A DNA stretch of 64,000 nt from Vibrio panuliri (GCF_009938205.1 NZ_AP019655.1:434001-498000); one strand, 5' to 3'. Positions 9,135 through 18,016 are shown, counted from the stretch's first letter. The notes: a model not told the origin generated them from the letters alone. Numbers and translations are program-made.

Positions 9135-9487
9135 TAAAATTACCACCCTCAATGAGTCGGATTATGTTCTTATCTCGATATAAAGTAATACAATAAGAGC
9201 TTTATTTTAAGGTTTATCCAGCCAAAGGGAGATGAATGTCACACTGGTTGTTGTAAGTTGTTGTATTTTAATGCTGTGGTGGGTGTAAAAGAATGTTTCA
9301 TAGCATTTGTTCGTCGGTTGTATCACTACGGGTTTTTGCGTTATGTCACACATTTATAGATATATTGTATTACAAATAAAAGAGTTCCTATATGATTTGC
9401 TCATTCAATTAGCAGAGTGCCAAACATTGCACCTTGGAAAAGTTGAGCAAAGAGGGCAATGCCACTATCAAGTTTAGGAGTAAGACA
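9135..9487. promoter_or_regulatory. Divergent control region, lyases / kdgF
   Basis: This 353-base AT-rich gap carries an exact TTGTATTACAA palindrome at 9365-9375, on the kdgF side. It overlaps a possible -35 (TTGTAT) placed 18 bases before TATATG. A 9-of-11 copy lies at 9183-9193 on the lyase side (reverse strand TTGTATTACTT). Both fit the TNGTNNNACNA pattern typical of FadR-subfamily GntR operators. No GntR gene is in the window, so the regulator would be encoded elsewhere. Confidence 0.55.
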
Positions 9488-9823
9488 ATGAATCCATTCT
9501 TTATTGCAGATGAACAACCATGGGAAGAGCTAGGAGATGGTATTAAGCGAAAAATTGTTGCTTATACTGACGACTTAATGGCCGTTCACGTATGCTTTGA
9601 CAAAGGTGCAATCGGCACCGCACATACTCATGAGATTCACGATCAAATTGGTTACGTTGTGAATGGTAGCTTTGCCGCTGAAGTTGATGGTCAAAAGCAA
9701 ATCCTTAAAAAAGGGGATGCGTTTATTGCACGTAAGCACCTACTTCACGGAGCTGTCGCTTTAGAACAAGACAGTGTGTTACTCGATATTTTTAATCCAG
9801 CTCGTGAAGACTTCCTTAAGTAA
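9488..9823 (+). CDS. kdgF: KdgF, unsaturated uronate ring-opening cupin
   Basis: The ATG at 9488 follows AGGAG at good spacing and gives 111 residues, the usual KdgF length; the longer frame from 9434 would begin with TTG. The protein is a single cupin domain with H46, H48, Q53 and H87, exactly the metal-ligand set described for KdgF. The enzyme converts 4,5-unsaturated galacturonate or mannuronate monomers to the linear keto form, speeding a step that is otherwise spontaneous. It heads the kdgF-kdgK-eda run, 34 bases before kdgK, and sits downstream of a TTGTATTACAA operator. Confidence 0.95.
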   Translation: MNPFFIADEQPWEELGDGIKRKIVAYTDDLMAVHVCFDKGAIGTAHTHEIHDQIGYVVNGSFAAEVDGQKQILKKGDAFIARKHLLHGAVALEQDSVLLDIFNPAREDFLK

Positions 9824-9857
9824 CTTGCTCGTCAACCCATATTGCTAAGGTGACTAT

Positions 9858-10790
9858 ATGAAAAATATCAATATTGCAATCATTGGCGAATGTATGGTTG
9901 AGCTACAGAAAAAGGATGGTCAGCTCCGTCAAACGTTTGGTGGTGACACATTAAATACTGCGGTTTACTTGTCTCGTCTCACAAAGGCACACAAGGTTAA
10001 AACAAGCTATGTTACCGCAGTGGGTAATGACCCTTTTAGTAAAGAAATGCTTGAAGCATGGCAGGCAGAAGGTATTGATACTGACTTAGTGTTAACGGTT
10101 GATCAGAAGCAACCGGGTATTTACTACATCGAAACCGATGGATCAGGCGAACGTTACTTCCATTACTGGCGTAGTGATTCTGCGGCTAAGTTTTTATTTG
10201 AGCAGAATGAATCTCCGGAACTGGTAGATAAGCTCTATGATTATCAGGCGGTCTACTTGAGTGGTATCACTCTAGCGATCTTGACTGACGAAGGGAAAAC
10301 ACAGCTTTTCGGTTTCTTAGAGCGCTACAAAGCACAGGGTGGTCAGGTAATCTTTGATAATAATTACCGCCCTAAACTCTGGAAGCATCGCGAAGAAGCA
10401 CAATCTTGGTACTTAAAGATCCTCAAACTCACTGATATCGCGTTGCTCACTTTTGAAGATGACCAACTGCTGTTTGGCGATGAGCATATCGAGCAATGTG
10501 TCGAGAGAACGCGCTCATTGGGTGTGAATGAAGTGGTCATCAAGCGTGGTAGCGAAGCGTGCTTAGTAGTGACCGCTGATGAGCAGCAATATGTTGCCCC
10601 TAATCGTGTTGATAATGTTATCGATACAACTGCTGCAGGTGATTCATTCAGTGCCGGTTTCTTAGCCAAAAGACTGCTCGGTGGTCATGCGAGTGAGTCT
10701 GCATATACAGGACACTGTATGGCAGGCTCTGTTATCCAGCATAAGGGCGCCATCATTCCTTTAGACGTAATGCCTAACATTCAACTTTGA
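9858..10790 (+). CDS. kdgK: 2-keto-3-deoxygluconate kinase
   Basis: This is a 310-residue PfkB/ribokinase-family protein. It has the N-terminal GECMVELQ and GGDTLNTAVYLSRL substrate-binding patterns and the C-terminal DTTAAGDSFSAGF motif, in which D262 is the catalytic base and AAGD forms the anion hole. It phosphorylates KDG to KDPG with ATP in the cytoplasm, between KdgF/reductase action and Eda. The gene lies between kdgF and eda; a hairpin terminator after its stop may reduce read-through into eda. Confidence 0.95.
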   Translation: MKNINIAIIGECMVELQKKDGQLRQTFGGDTLNTAVYLSRLTKAHKVKTSYVTAVGNDPFSKEMLEAWQAEGIDTDLVLTVDQKQPGIYYIETDGSGERYFHYWRSDSAAKFLFEQNESPELVDKLYDYQAVYLSGITLAILTDEGKTQLFGFLERYKAQGGQVIFDNNYRPKLWKHREEAQSWYLKILKLTDIALLTFEDDQLLFGDEHIEQCVERTRSLGVNEVVIKRGSEACLVVTADEQQYVAPNRVDNVIDTTAAGDSFSAGFLAKRLLGGHASESAYTGHCMAGSVIQHKGAIIPLDVMPNIQL

Positions 10791-10798
10791 TTCTAATG

Positions 10799-10837
10799 AG
10801 TCCGAACTCACCTTTGTGGGAACGGACTTTCTTTTTT
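10799..10837 (+). terminator. Hairpin terminator or attenuator between kdgK and eda
   Basis: An AGTCCG/CGGACT stem with a long loop (partly closable as CTCACC...TGGGA) is followed by TTCTTTTTT. It lies directly before the eda ribosome site, so it probably acts as a partial terminator inside the operon. Confidence 0.6.
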
Positions 10838-10848
10838 GTGAGAAAATT

Positions 10849-11472
10849 ATGACGACTTTAAACCAACAACTCGAACAGTTAAAAGTGATCCCTGTTATTG
10901 CTATCAATAAGGTTGAAGATGCAATTCCTTTGGGACGTGCATTGGTTGAAAATGGTATGCCTTGCGCTGAGATTACTTTCCGCACTGAATGTGCCGTTGA
11001 AGCGATTCGTGCAATGCGATCGGAGTTTCCAGAAATGCTGATCGGTGCTGGTACTGTTCTCACCAACGAGCAAGTCGACCAAGCGATTGACGCGGGCGTG
11101 GACTTTATTGTCAGTCCGGGCTTTAACCCTCGTACGGTACAGTACTGCTTAGATAAAAACGTGGCGATTGTTCCGGGAGTCAACAACCCAAGTCTAGTGG
11201 AACAGGCGATGGAAATGGGGCTGCGCACGCTTAAATTTTTCCCAGCTGAGCCATCAGGTGGTGTCGCAATGCTTAAAGCATTGACGGCAGTTTATCCAGT
11301 GAAATTTATGCCAACAGGCGGTGTCAGTCTATCAAATGTTGACCAATATCTATCGGTGCCTTCAGTATTGGCTTGTGGTGGGACATGGATGGTGCCTACA
11401 GATCTGATTGATCAAGGAAAGTGGGACGAGCTGGGTCAACTCGTGCGTGATGCTGTTAATCACGTCGCGTAA
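10849..11472 (+). CDS. eda: KDPG / KHG aldolase
   Basis: The start at 10849 (ATG ACG ACT) gives 207 residues, matching class I KDPG aldolases. E41 in AEITFRTECA and the Schiff-base lysine K129 in TLKFFPAEPSGG are present, as is the phosphate-binding MPTGGVS loop. Eda splits 2-keto-3-deoxy-6-phosphogluconate into pyruvate and glyceraldehyde-3-phosphate, the last dedicated step of alginate monomer catabolism. A strong terminator follows. Confidence 0.96.
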   Translation: MTTLNQQLEQLKVIPVIAINKVEDAIPLGRALVENGMPCAEITFRTECAVEAIRAMRSEFPEMLIGAGTVLTNEQVDQAIDAGVDFIVSPGFNPRTVQYCLDKNVAIVPGVNNPSLVEQAMEMGLRTLKFFPAEPSGGVAMLKALTAVYPVKFMPTGGVSLSNVDQYLSVPSVLACGGTWMVPTDLIDQGKWDELGQLVRDAVNHVA

Positions 11473-11512
11473 CTGACTGACAGTAAAAACAAATTATATT
11501 TGGTTACTATCA

Positions 11513-11537
11513 AGCGAGCTTTGGCTCGCTTTTTTTA
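11513..11537 (+). terminator. Terminator after eda
   Basis: AGCGAGC / GCTCGCT stem with a 3-4 base loop followed by seven T residues. Confidence 0.88.
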
Positions 11538-11804
11538 TAGCCGCATATGGGCAGATAGTCTTAACATACACCATAATTGAATAAAGAGTATTTGTGTATT
11601 TGTATTACAATATATCCTAGTTTTAGATGTGGATATTATTGGCATCCATTGTCTCAGTTTATGTACAGTAAGGATTTGACTGGTCTTTGAGTTTGACGAT
11701 AACTTATGTTTGAGATCACAATAAAAGATTATTGTAGTACAAATAAAAAGATAACCGGAGTAAGCTAAGACCCATAAAATGATCAAACTTAAAAGGCTGA
11801 AAAA
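11538..11804 (+). promoter_or_regulatory. Promoter/operator region of the first SSS symporter
   Basis: Two exact copies of the TTGTAnTACAA palindrome occur, at 11600-11610 (TTGTATTACAA) and 11732-11742 (TTGTAGTACAA). The spacing of 132 bases would permit looping. The flank ACAAATAAAA after the second copy repeats the flank of the kdgF copy. A CRP-like element (TATGTTTGAGATCACA, 11705-11720, 8 of 10 consensus core positions) lies between them. No gene is seen in this gap. Confidence 0.55.
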
Positions 11805-13568
11805 ATGACTATTGATACTCTTGTTGTTCTCGCCTACTTCCTGTTCTTAATTGCGATTGGTTGGATGTTCCGTAAGTTCACCACCTCTACCAGCGATTAT
11901 TTCCGTGGAGGTGGTAAGATGTTGTGGTGGATGGTGGGTGCCACCGCGTTTATGACACAGTTTTCAGCATGGACGTTTACAGGTGCCGCAGGACGCGCAT
12001 TCAGCGATGGATTCGTTGTTGTCATCCTCTTCTTAGCCAATGCATTTGGCTACTTCTTAAACTATCTCTATTTTGCGCCAAAGTTCCGTCAACTACGAGT
12101 AGTGACGGCGATTGAAGCGATTCGCCAGCGCTTTGGCAAAACTTCTGAGCAGTTCTTTACTTGGGCAGGTATGCCAGACAGCTTGATTTCTGCAGGCATT
12201 TGGCTCAACGGTCTCGCTATTTTTGTTGCGGCGGTATTCAACATCCCGATGGAAGCGACCATTGTTGTCACTGGTTTGGTACTGATGTTAATGGCAGTAA
12301 CAGGTGGCTCATGGGCAGTTGTTGCTTCAGATTTTATGCAGATGCTGGTTATCATGGCTGTTACGATTACCTGTGCGGTTGCCGCTTATTTCCAAGGTGG
12401 TGGTATTGGTAACATTGTCGCGAACTTCAAAGGTGACTTTATGTTGGGTAACAACCTCAACTACGTCAGCATCTTTGTGTTGTGGGTGGTGTTTATCTTT
12501 GTCAAACAGTTTGGCGTTATGAACAACAGCATCAATGCTTACCGCTATCTATGTGCAAAAGACAGTGAAAATGCTCGTAAAGCAGCCGGCTTAGCATGTG
12601 TGCTTATGATTGTCGGTCCGATTATCTGGTTCTTGCCACCTTGGTATGTTGCAGCCTTTATGCCTGATTTTATCGACCAGTATGGTTCGGTAGGGGGAGA
12701 CGCTGCGTACCTAGCCTTTGTACAGAATGTGATGCCAGCAGGTATGGTTGGTCTGCTTATGTCGGCGATGTTTGCTGCCACGATGTCATCAATGGATTCA
12801 GGCCTAAACCGTAACGCTGGTATTTTTGTGATGAACTTCTACAGCCCTATTGTGCGCCCGCAAGCGTCACAAAAAGAGTTGGTAGTGGTGAGTAAGTTAA
12901 CCACGATTATGATGGGTTTCATCATCATTGGTATCGGTTTGTTTATTAACTCACTACGTCACCTAAGCTTGTTCGACATTGTTCTTAACGTTGGTGCACT
13001 TATTGGCTTCCCAATGTTGATTCCTGTTCTACTGGGTATGTGGATTCGCCGCACACCTGATTGGGCAGGGTGGGCTACGCTAATCGTCGGTGGCTTTGTC
13101 TCTTATATTTTCGGTATTTCGTTGCAAGCGGAGGATGTCGAGCGTCTATTTGGTCTTGAGCAGGCATTTACTGCACGTGAATGGGCTGATTTGAAAGTAG
13201 GCTTGAGCTTAGCTGCGCATGTGATTTTCACCGGTGGTTTCTTCTTACTAACAACGCGTTTCTACAAAGGCTTGACGCCAGAGCGTGAAAAGGAAGTGGA
13301 TCAGTTGTTTGAAAACTGGAACACACCTTTGGTTGCAGACAGTGAAGAACAGCAAAACCTAGATACAAAACAACGTGGTATGTTGGGTAAACTGATCAGT
13401 GTTGCCGGCTTTGGTATCTTGGCAATGGCACTGATTCCGAATGAACCAACTGGTCGACTGCTGTTTATCTTGTGTGGCTCTATCGTCCTATCTGTCGGTG
13501 TGCTGTTGGTCAATGCTGCCAAAGGCAATACACGCCCCAAGGTGTTAGCTGACACCAACAACGGTTAG
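11805..13568 (+). CDS. Sodium:solute symporter, ToaB-like uronate/alginate-monomer uptake
   Basis: This 587-residue SSS-family protein has about 13-14 membrane helices. It carries the SSS hallmark near residues 25-65 (STSDYFRGGGKMLWWM, TQFSAWTFTGAAG) and the conserved ATMSSMDSGLNRNAGIF segment near 325-342. It shares strong full-length similarity with the symporter at 16.1 kb. Related Vibrio symporters in alginate loci (ToaA/B/C) import unsaturated uronate or oligoalginate with sodium. The operator motif it shares with kdgF supports that role, but the exact substrate is inferred. Confidence 0.88.
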   Translation: MTIDTLVVLAYFLFLIAIGWMFRKFTTSTSDYFRGGGKMLWWMVGATAFMTQFSAWTFTGAAGRAFSDGFVVVILFLANAFGYFLNYLYFAPKFRQLRVVTAIEAIRQRFGKTSEQFFTWAGMPDSLISAGIWLNGLAIFVAAVFNIPMEATIVVTGLVLMLMAVTGGSWAVVASDFMQMLVIMAVTITCAVAAYFQGGGIGNIVANFKGDFMLGNNLNYVSIFVLWVVFIFVKQFGVMNNSINAYRYLCAKDSENARKAAGLACVLMIVGPIIWFLPPWYVAAFMPDFIDQYGSVGGDAAYLAFVQNVMPAGMVGLLMSAMFAATMSSMDSGLNRNAGIFVMNFYSPIVRPQASQKELVVVSKLTTIMMGFIIIGIGLFINSLRHLSLFDIVLNVGALIGFPMLIPVLLGMWIRRTPDWAGWATLIVGGFVSYIFGISLQAEDVERLFGLEQAFTAREWADLKVGLSLAAHVIFTGGFFLLTTRFYKGLTPEREKEVDQLFENWNTPLVADSEEQQNLDTKQRGMLGKLISVAGFGILAMALIPNEPTGRLLFILCGSIVLSVGVLLVNAAKGNTRPKVLADTNNG

Positions 13569-13642
13569 GCCGCTTTAAACTGAAAAATCACCCATAATGG
13601 GTGATTTTTTTGCTTCATATAACGCGAGTATGAAAATGCGCT

Positions 13643-14650
13643 TTATCTGGTTTGGCAAGACTGACGAGCAATCAGTTTACAGGGCACGATAATCTTTTTG
13701 GTGCGTGGCTTTTTGTTGTTAATCAGTGCCATCAATGTTTTTGCTGACTCGACACCGATGCGGTGAGGGTCTTGCTTGATAACGGTGACGGGGACCTTAA
13801 GAAACTCAGCCATTGGCAGTTCATCAAACCCGAGTAGAGAGACATCATTTGGGACGGTCACCTTGTTGCTTTCAAGATCCTTAAGCAGTTCAGTCGTAAT
13901 GGCAAGGTGTTGAGTGAAAAAGGCACTCGGAGCTTGCGCACTGCGAAGCAAAGCGGACGGTGATGATTCAAATCCATCTTTTCTTGACCAGAAAAGAATG
14001 TTTGATTGATCATGCTTGATTGCGTGTTTATCTAGTGCACGCTGAAACCCTTGGATACGCTCTTGACGCGATTGAATGCCTTCAAACGTTTGAGTAATGA
14101 GGCATATGTTTTTATGTCCAAGCTCGATCAAATACTCAGTAGCATCAAACGCTGCTTTTTCGTAGTCAGAGACAACGACGTACTTGTCGCTAGGTTGATA
14201 TTCGATTTGGAACTCAACCAGCGGGAAGCCTTGTTGTCGGTATTGATCTAGAAGATCCGGATTTTTGCCCGATGACGCGATAATAATGCCATCAACACAC
14301 ATCTCTTTGAGTGACTTGAGTGATTGAGCCTCTGATTCAGGGGCAAAGTCTGTATTGTAGATAACCACATTGTAGCCATGTTTTTTACAGTAGTCGTCTA
14401 CTCCGCGAATGACTTGGCTTGAGTGAAATCCCGCCACATCTCTAACCACGACGCCAATCGTTTTGGTTTTGTCCGTTTTTAAACTTCGTGCAATTGGGTT
14501 AGGGACGTAATCTAGCTCACTGATTGCGAGTTTGATCCTTTCCCGAGTCGATTCTGCCATGTGTTTGTAACGCCCGTTTAAGTACTGCGAGATGGTACTT
14601 TTTGATACACCAGCGTGGTTGGCAACATCAATAATCCTTACCTTGCCCAT
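13643..14650 (-). CDS. LacI-family transcriptional regulator
   Basis: I prefer the ATG at 14650 (335 residues, AAAGG before it, then MGKVRIIDVANHAGVSKSTI); a longer frame to 14677 lacks a ribosome site. The N-terminal helix-turn-helix and hinge (ARSLKTDKTKTIGVVV) are typical, followed by a sugar-binding-protein-like effector domain. It diverges from the ManD-type dehydratase gene, and a tandem operator array lies in the shared control region, so it most likely represses that gene and its symporter until a sugar acid binds. The ligand is unknown. Confidence 0.93.
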   Translation of the reverse strand: MGKVRIIDVANHAGVSKSTISQYLNGRYKHMAESTRERIKLAISELDYVPNPIARSLKTDKTKTIGVVVRDVAGFHSSQVIRGVDDYCKKHGYNVVIYNTDFAPESEAQSLKSLKEMCVDGIIIASSGKNPDLLDQYRQQGFPLVEFQIEYQPSDKYVVVSDYEKAAFDATEYLIELGHKNICLITQTFEGIQSRQERIQGFQRALDKHAIKHDQSNILFWSRKDGFESSPSALLRSAQAPSAFFTQHLAITTELLKDLESNKVTVPNDVSLLGFDELPMAEFLKVPVTVIKQDPHRIGVESAKTLMALINNKKPRTKKIIVPCKLIARQSCQTR

Positions 14651-14690
14651 AGAGACCTTTATTTTTGTTAACTTCATCGATTTTCGATCG

Positions 14691-14718
14691 TTGACATTTT
14701 ACCTGTTGGAGTTATATT
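14691..14718 (+). promoter_or_regulatory. Sigma-70 promoter of the ManD-type gene
   Basis: A perfect -35 TTGACA (14691-14696) and -10 TATATT (14713-14718) are separated by 16 bases. The predicted start near 14725 falls at the upstream edge of the 13-bp operator array, ideal for LacI-type repression. Confidence 0.75.
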
Positions 14719-14722
14719 CGCA

Positions 14723-14774
14723 AGTAAACCGTTCTAGTAAACCGATTTACTAAATCGTTTTACAAAACCGATTT
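14723..14774. repeat. Four-unit 13-bp operator array
   Basis: Four consecutive 13-base units (AGTAAACCGTTCT, AGTAAACCGATTT, ACTAAATCGTTTT, ACAAAACCGATTT) place CG dinucleotides at 14730, 14743, 14756 and 14769, exactly 13 bases apart. Unit 2 with the start of unit 3 makes the near-perfect palindrome AGTAAACCGATTTACT, with the central CG typical of LacI operators. The array covers the transcription start and leader of the dehydratase gene. Confidence 0.8.
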
Positions 14775-14794
14775 ACTTATACAGAGATCCCATA

Positions 14795-16012
14795 ATGAAA
14801 ATTACTAACGTTAAAGTTTTGGTTTGTCGTCCTGGACGTAACTTTGTCACCGTAAAGATCGAAACTGATGAAGGTGTCTACGGTATTGGTGATGCCACGC
14901 TTAATGGTCGCGAAATGGCAGTAGCTGCGTACTTAGAAGAGCATATTGCTCCGTGTTTGATTGGCAAAGATCCGCTGCAAATTGAAGATGTCTGGCAGTA
15001 CCTTTTTAAAGGTGCGTATTGGCGTAAAGGCCCTGTAACCATGACAGCGATTGGCGCTGTTGATATGGCGCTTTGGGATATTTTTGGCAAAGTCACCAAT
15101 ATGCCAGTTTACCAATTGCTTGGAGGCAAGAGTCGTCATGGCGTTACGGTTTACGCTCATGCAAATGGCGAGTCAATCGAGGAAGTGTTGACTAACTTAG
15201 GTCAGTTTATTGACCAAGGTTACAAGGCGGTGCGTTTGCAATGTACGATTCCAAACCAAAAAGGCACATACGGCACGCTTGAAGGAAAGAAAAACTACTA
15301 CGAACTGCAAGGTAACCGTCCGCTACCACCAGAGAATGAATGGTGTACGCGTAAGTACATGAACTTTATCCCAGAGCTATTTAAACAAGCACGTGAGCAA
15401 TTTGGTTACGACATTGAACTTCTGCACGATGTGCATAGTCGTCTAACACCGATCGAAGCGGCAAAGCTTGGCAAGATGCTTGAACCATATGACCTGATGT
15501 TCCTTGAAGACAGTGTGACAGCTGACAACCAGCAAGGGTATGCACAGATTCGTCAACATACCACTACGCCTTTAGCAGTCGGCGAAATCTTCAACACTGT
15601 GTGGGATGCCAAAGAGCTGATTGAAACTCAGTCTATTGATTATATCCGAACAGCGGTATCTCACGGTGGTGGTATTACGCCAATGCGTAAGTTGAGTGAT
15701 TTCGCTGCAATGCATCACGTACGTATGGCTCCACACGGCGCTCCGGATCTCTCTCCAATCGCAACCATGGCACATCTCCATATCAATACATGGGCGCCAA
15801 ACTTCGGTATTCAAGAGTTCGTTGGATTTGGCACCGATGAAATCAATGAAGTGTTCAAATACGAATTGAATATTAAAAACGGCATGCTTTTACCAAGTGA
15901 AGCTCCGGGACTGGGCGTCGACATAGACGAAGAAGCGATGAAGAAGTACGAATACAAGCGCTCTTACCTCCCTGTTAGCCGCCTAGAAGATGGCACGCTC
16001 TGGAACTGGTAA
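14795..16012 (+). CDS. ManD/RspA-type sugar-acid dehydratase (enolase superfamily)
   Basis: This 405-residue protein has the capping domain (residues 1-115, ending GGKSRHGVTVYAH) and the TIM-barrel of the mannonate dehydratase subgroup. Metal ligands fall at HDVHSR (Asp near 211), FLEDS (Glu near 237) and GEIFN (Glu near 262); MAPHGAPD supplies the catalytic His near 313. The C-terminus RLEDGTLWNW is typical of ManD/RspA. Family members dehydrate D-mannonate and/or D-gluconate to KDG, which kdgK and eda would then use. Some members are inactive, so activity is inferred. A hairpin separates it from the symporter gene 84 bases on. Confidence 0.9.
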   Translation: MKITNVKVLVCRPGRNFVTVKIETDEGVYGIGDATLNGREMAVAAYLEEHIAPCLIGKDPLQIEDVWQYLFKGAYWRKGPVTMTAIGAVDMALWDIFGKVTNMPVYQLLGGKSRHGVTVYAHANGESIEEVLTNLGQFIDQGYKAVRLQCTIPNQKGTYGTLEGKKNYYELQGNRPLPPENEWCTRKYMNFIPELFKQAREQFGYDIELLHDVHSRLTPIEAAKLGKMLEPYDLMFLEDSVTADNQQGYAQIRQHTTTPLAVGEIFNTVWDAKELIETQSIDYIRTAVSHGGGITPMRKLSDFAAMHHVRMAPHGAPDLSPIATMAHLHINTWAPNFGIQEFVGFGTDEINEVFKYELNIKNGMLLPSEAPGLGVDIDEEAMKKYEYKRSYLPVSRLEDGTLWNW

Positions 16013-16020
16013 CTCGTTAT

Positions 16021-16062
16021 CCTGACTGGTGAATATTCTTCTAATATCCCTTGCCAGTCAGG
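16021..16062 (+). promoter_or_regulatory. Intercistronic hairpin
   Basis: A perfect 9-bp stem CCTGACTGG / CCAGTCAGG encloses a 24-base AT-rich loop, without a T-run. It probably affects mRNA processing or stability between the dehydratase and symporter genes rather than ending transcription. Confidence 0.5.
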
Positions 16063-16096
16063 AGTTTACTGATCTAAGAACAAAAGGAATGACATA

Positions 16097-17857
16097 ATGA
16101 ACATCGATATTCTCGTGATCGCAGGATATTTTATCCTGATGATCGTCATAAGTTTTGCGTTTAAAAAAATGGCCAGTTCATCAACCAGTGATTACTTTCG
16201 TGGCGGTGGTCGCATGGTTTGGTGGATGGTTGGCGCAACGGCGTTTATGACTCAGTTTAGTGCATGGACCTTTACCGGAGCCGCTGGTAAAGCATTTAAC
16301 GATGGGTTTATGGTCGCAGCTGTTTTTATCGCTAACACTATTGGCTACGGGGTTGCATATTGGTGGTTTGCGGAACGTTTTAGACAAACTCGCGTTGATA
16401 CGCCGACAGAAGCGATTCGAAATCGTTTTGGCAACCAGAACGAACAGTTTTTCACTTGGGCAATTATTCCGCTGAGCATTTTAAATGCGGGCGTCATGAT
16501 CAATGCGCTGTCGATATTTGTCAGTGCGGTATTTAACTTGGATATGACGATTACAATCTGGACTACAGGACTGATTGTATTGGTTATTTCATTGCTAAGT
16601 GGGGCGTGGGGGGTAGTAGCATCAGATTTTGTCCAGACCTTGATCGTCGCCGTCATCTCAGTAGCATGTGCCGTTGTCGCTTTGGTTGAAGTTGGGGGCC
16701 CTGGACGAATTATCACCGAGTTCCCGTCGGGCTTTATTATGGGGCCGGATATGAACTATGGTGTGATAATCCTTGGTTCTATAGTGTTCTTTATTGCCAA
16801 GCAGATCCAAACAATCAATAACATGCAGGACTCCTATCGATTCCTTAACGCGAAAGATTCGAAAAATGCTAAGCAAGCAGCGCTAATGGCAATGTGTTTG
16901 ATGGCTGTGGGTACACTTATTTGGTTTATTCCACCATGGGCATCAGCGATCCTTTATCCAGATGCTGCTCAGCAGTTTTCGAATCTAGGTAGCAAAGCGT
17001 CGGATGCGGTTTATCTAGTCTTTGCTGAGCGAGCGATGCCTGCTGGAACGATAGGCTTATTGCTCGCAGGGCTTTTTGCAGCGACGATGTCGACAATGGA
17101 CTCAGCTTTAAACCGTAACTCGGGTATTTTTGTTAATAGCTTTTGGACACCTATTATTTGCAAAGGTCGTGAGACTTCTGAGCAATCACGTCTTCGTGTT
17201 GGTCAACTCGTTTGTATCGTGAACGGTTTATTGGTTATTTTGATTGCGCTGCTATTTAGCAGTTTAAAAGAGATGAGTTTGTTTGAACTAATGATGACGG
17301 TCTCAACTTTGGCACAAGTACCACTGCTGGTACCTCTATTTATGGGGGTGATTGTCAAAAACACACCGAAATGGGCTGCGTGGGCTACAGTCGTATTTGG
17401 TATGTTTGTCTCTTGGATGTGTATTAGTTACTTCACACCACAAGCGTTAGGTGAACTGCTAGACATCGCGTTTACAAAGCGTGAAATGAGTGAGTTAAGA
17501 ACCATTATTACCATTGCTGCTCATTTATTGCTCACTTGTGGTTTTTTCTATGCAACAAAGTTTTTCTATCGTCCAGAGTCATTCTCTGCACAAGAGAAAC
17601 AGCAAGTGGAAAAATTCTTTGTTGACTTAGAAACGGAGTTCGTTAGCGATGACAAGCAGAAAGAGTTTGATAAGTTGCAAAGCACTAAGCTGGGCAATAT
17701 TACTCTTATGATGGGAGGCGCATTGTTTTTAATGTGTCTAATTCCAAATCCCTTGTGGGGCAGAGTACTGTTTGCTTTATGTGGTTTGAGTGTCTTGTTT
17801 ATTGGATATTTGTTAAAGCCTAAGCAGGCAAACAAAAAACTTGCATTTAATCGCTAG
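16097..17857 (+). CDS. Sodium:solute symporter paired with the ManD-type dehydratase
   Basis: This 586-residue SSS-family protein is paralogous to the symporter at 11.8 kb along its whole length (shared STSDYFRGGGRMVWWM, TQFSAWTFTGAAG, ATMSTMDSALNRNSGIF). AAGGA precedes the start. It lies downstream of the dehydratase in a two-gene unit under the LacI-type operator array, so it probably imports the dehydratase substrate (an aldonic or uronic acid) with sodium. A strong terminator follows. Confidence 0.88.
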   Translation: MNIDILVIAGYFILMIVISFAFKKMASSSTSDYFRGGGRMVWWMVGATAFMTQFSAWTFTGAAGKAFNDGFMVAAVFIANTIGYGVAYWWFAERFRQTRVDTPTEAIRNRFGNQNEQFFTWAIIPLSILNAGVMINALSIFVSAVFNLDMTITIWTTGLIVLVISLLSGAWGVVASDFVQTLIVAVISVACAVVALVEVGGPGRIITEFPSGFIMGPDMNYGVIILGSIVFFIAKQIQTINNMQDSYRFLNAKDSKNAKQAALMAMCLMAVGTLIWFIPPWASAILYPDAAQQFSNLGSKASDAVYLVFAERAMPAGTIGLLLAGLFAATMSTMDSALNRNSGIFVNSFWTPIICKGRETSEQSRLRVGQLVCIVNGLLVILIALLFSSLKEMSLFELMMTVSTLAQVPLLVPLFMGVIVKNTPKWAAWATVVFGMFVSWMCISYFTPQALGELLDIAFTKREMSELRTIITIAAHLLLTCGFFYATKFFYRPESFSAQEKQQVEKFFVDLETEFVSDDKQKEFDKLQSTKLGNITLMMGGALFLMCLIPNPLWGRVLFALCGLSVLFIGYLLKPKQANKKLAFNR

Positions 17858-17892
17858 AGCTATCGATTAGTACATAATTTGCTAGAAGCAAG

Positions 17893-17918
17893 AAAGAGCC
17901 GCATGATGCGGCTCTTTT
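17893..17918 (+). terminator. Terminator after the second SSS symporter
   Basis: AAAGAGCCGC / GCGGCTCTTT stem with a 4-5 base loop and trailing T residues. Near-identical in stem to the terminator at 40689-40718. Confidence 0.87.
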
Positions 17919-18016
17919 GTCTATGAGTTGCTTGCTACAAATAAGCGCAATAGCGCTTATCTTTCCTAGCAAAATATGCTCAGATAGAAAGACTCAATAA
18001 GCAAGGAAGGTGACCA

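Noticed and set aside
9335..9356. CRP-like site near TTATGTCACACATTT upstream of kdgF
   Set aside because: Only one half-site (TCACA) is good; the other half does not match at the right spacing.
11535..11786. Short leftward open frame in the gap before the first symporter
   Set aside because: It runs through the operator region and the eda terminator, has no homology I recognise and no ribosome site.
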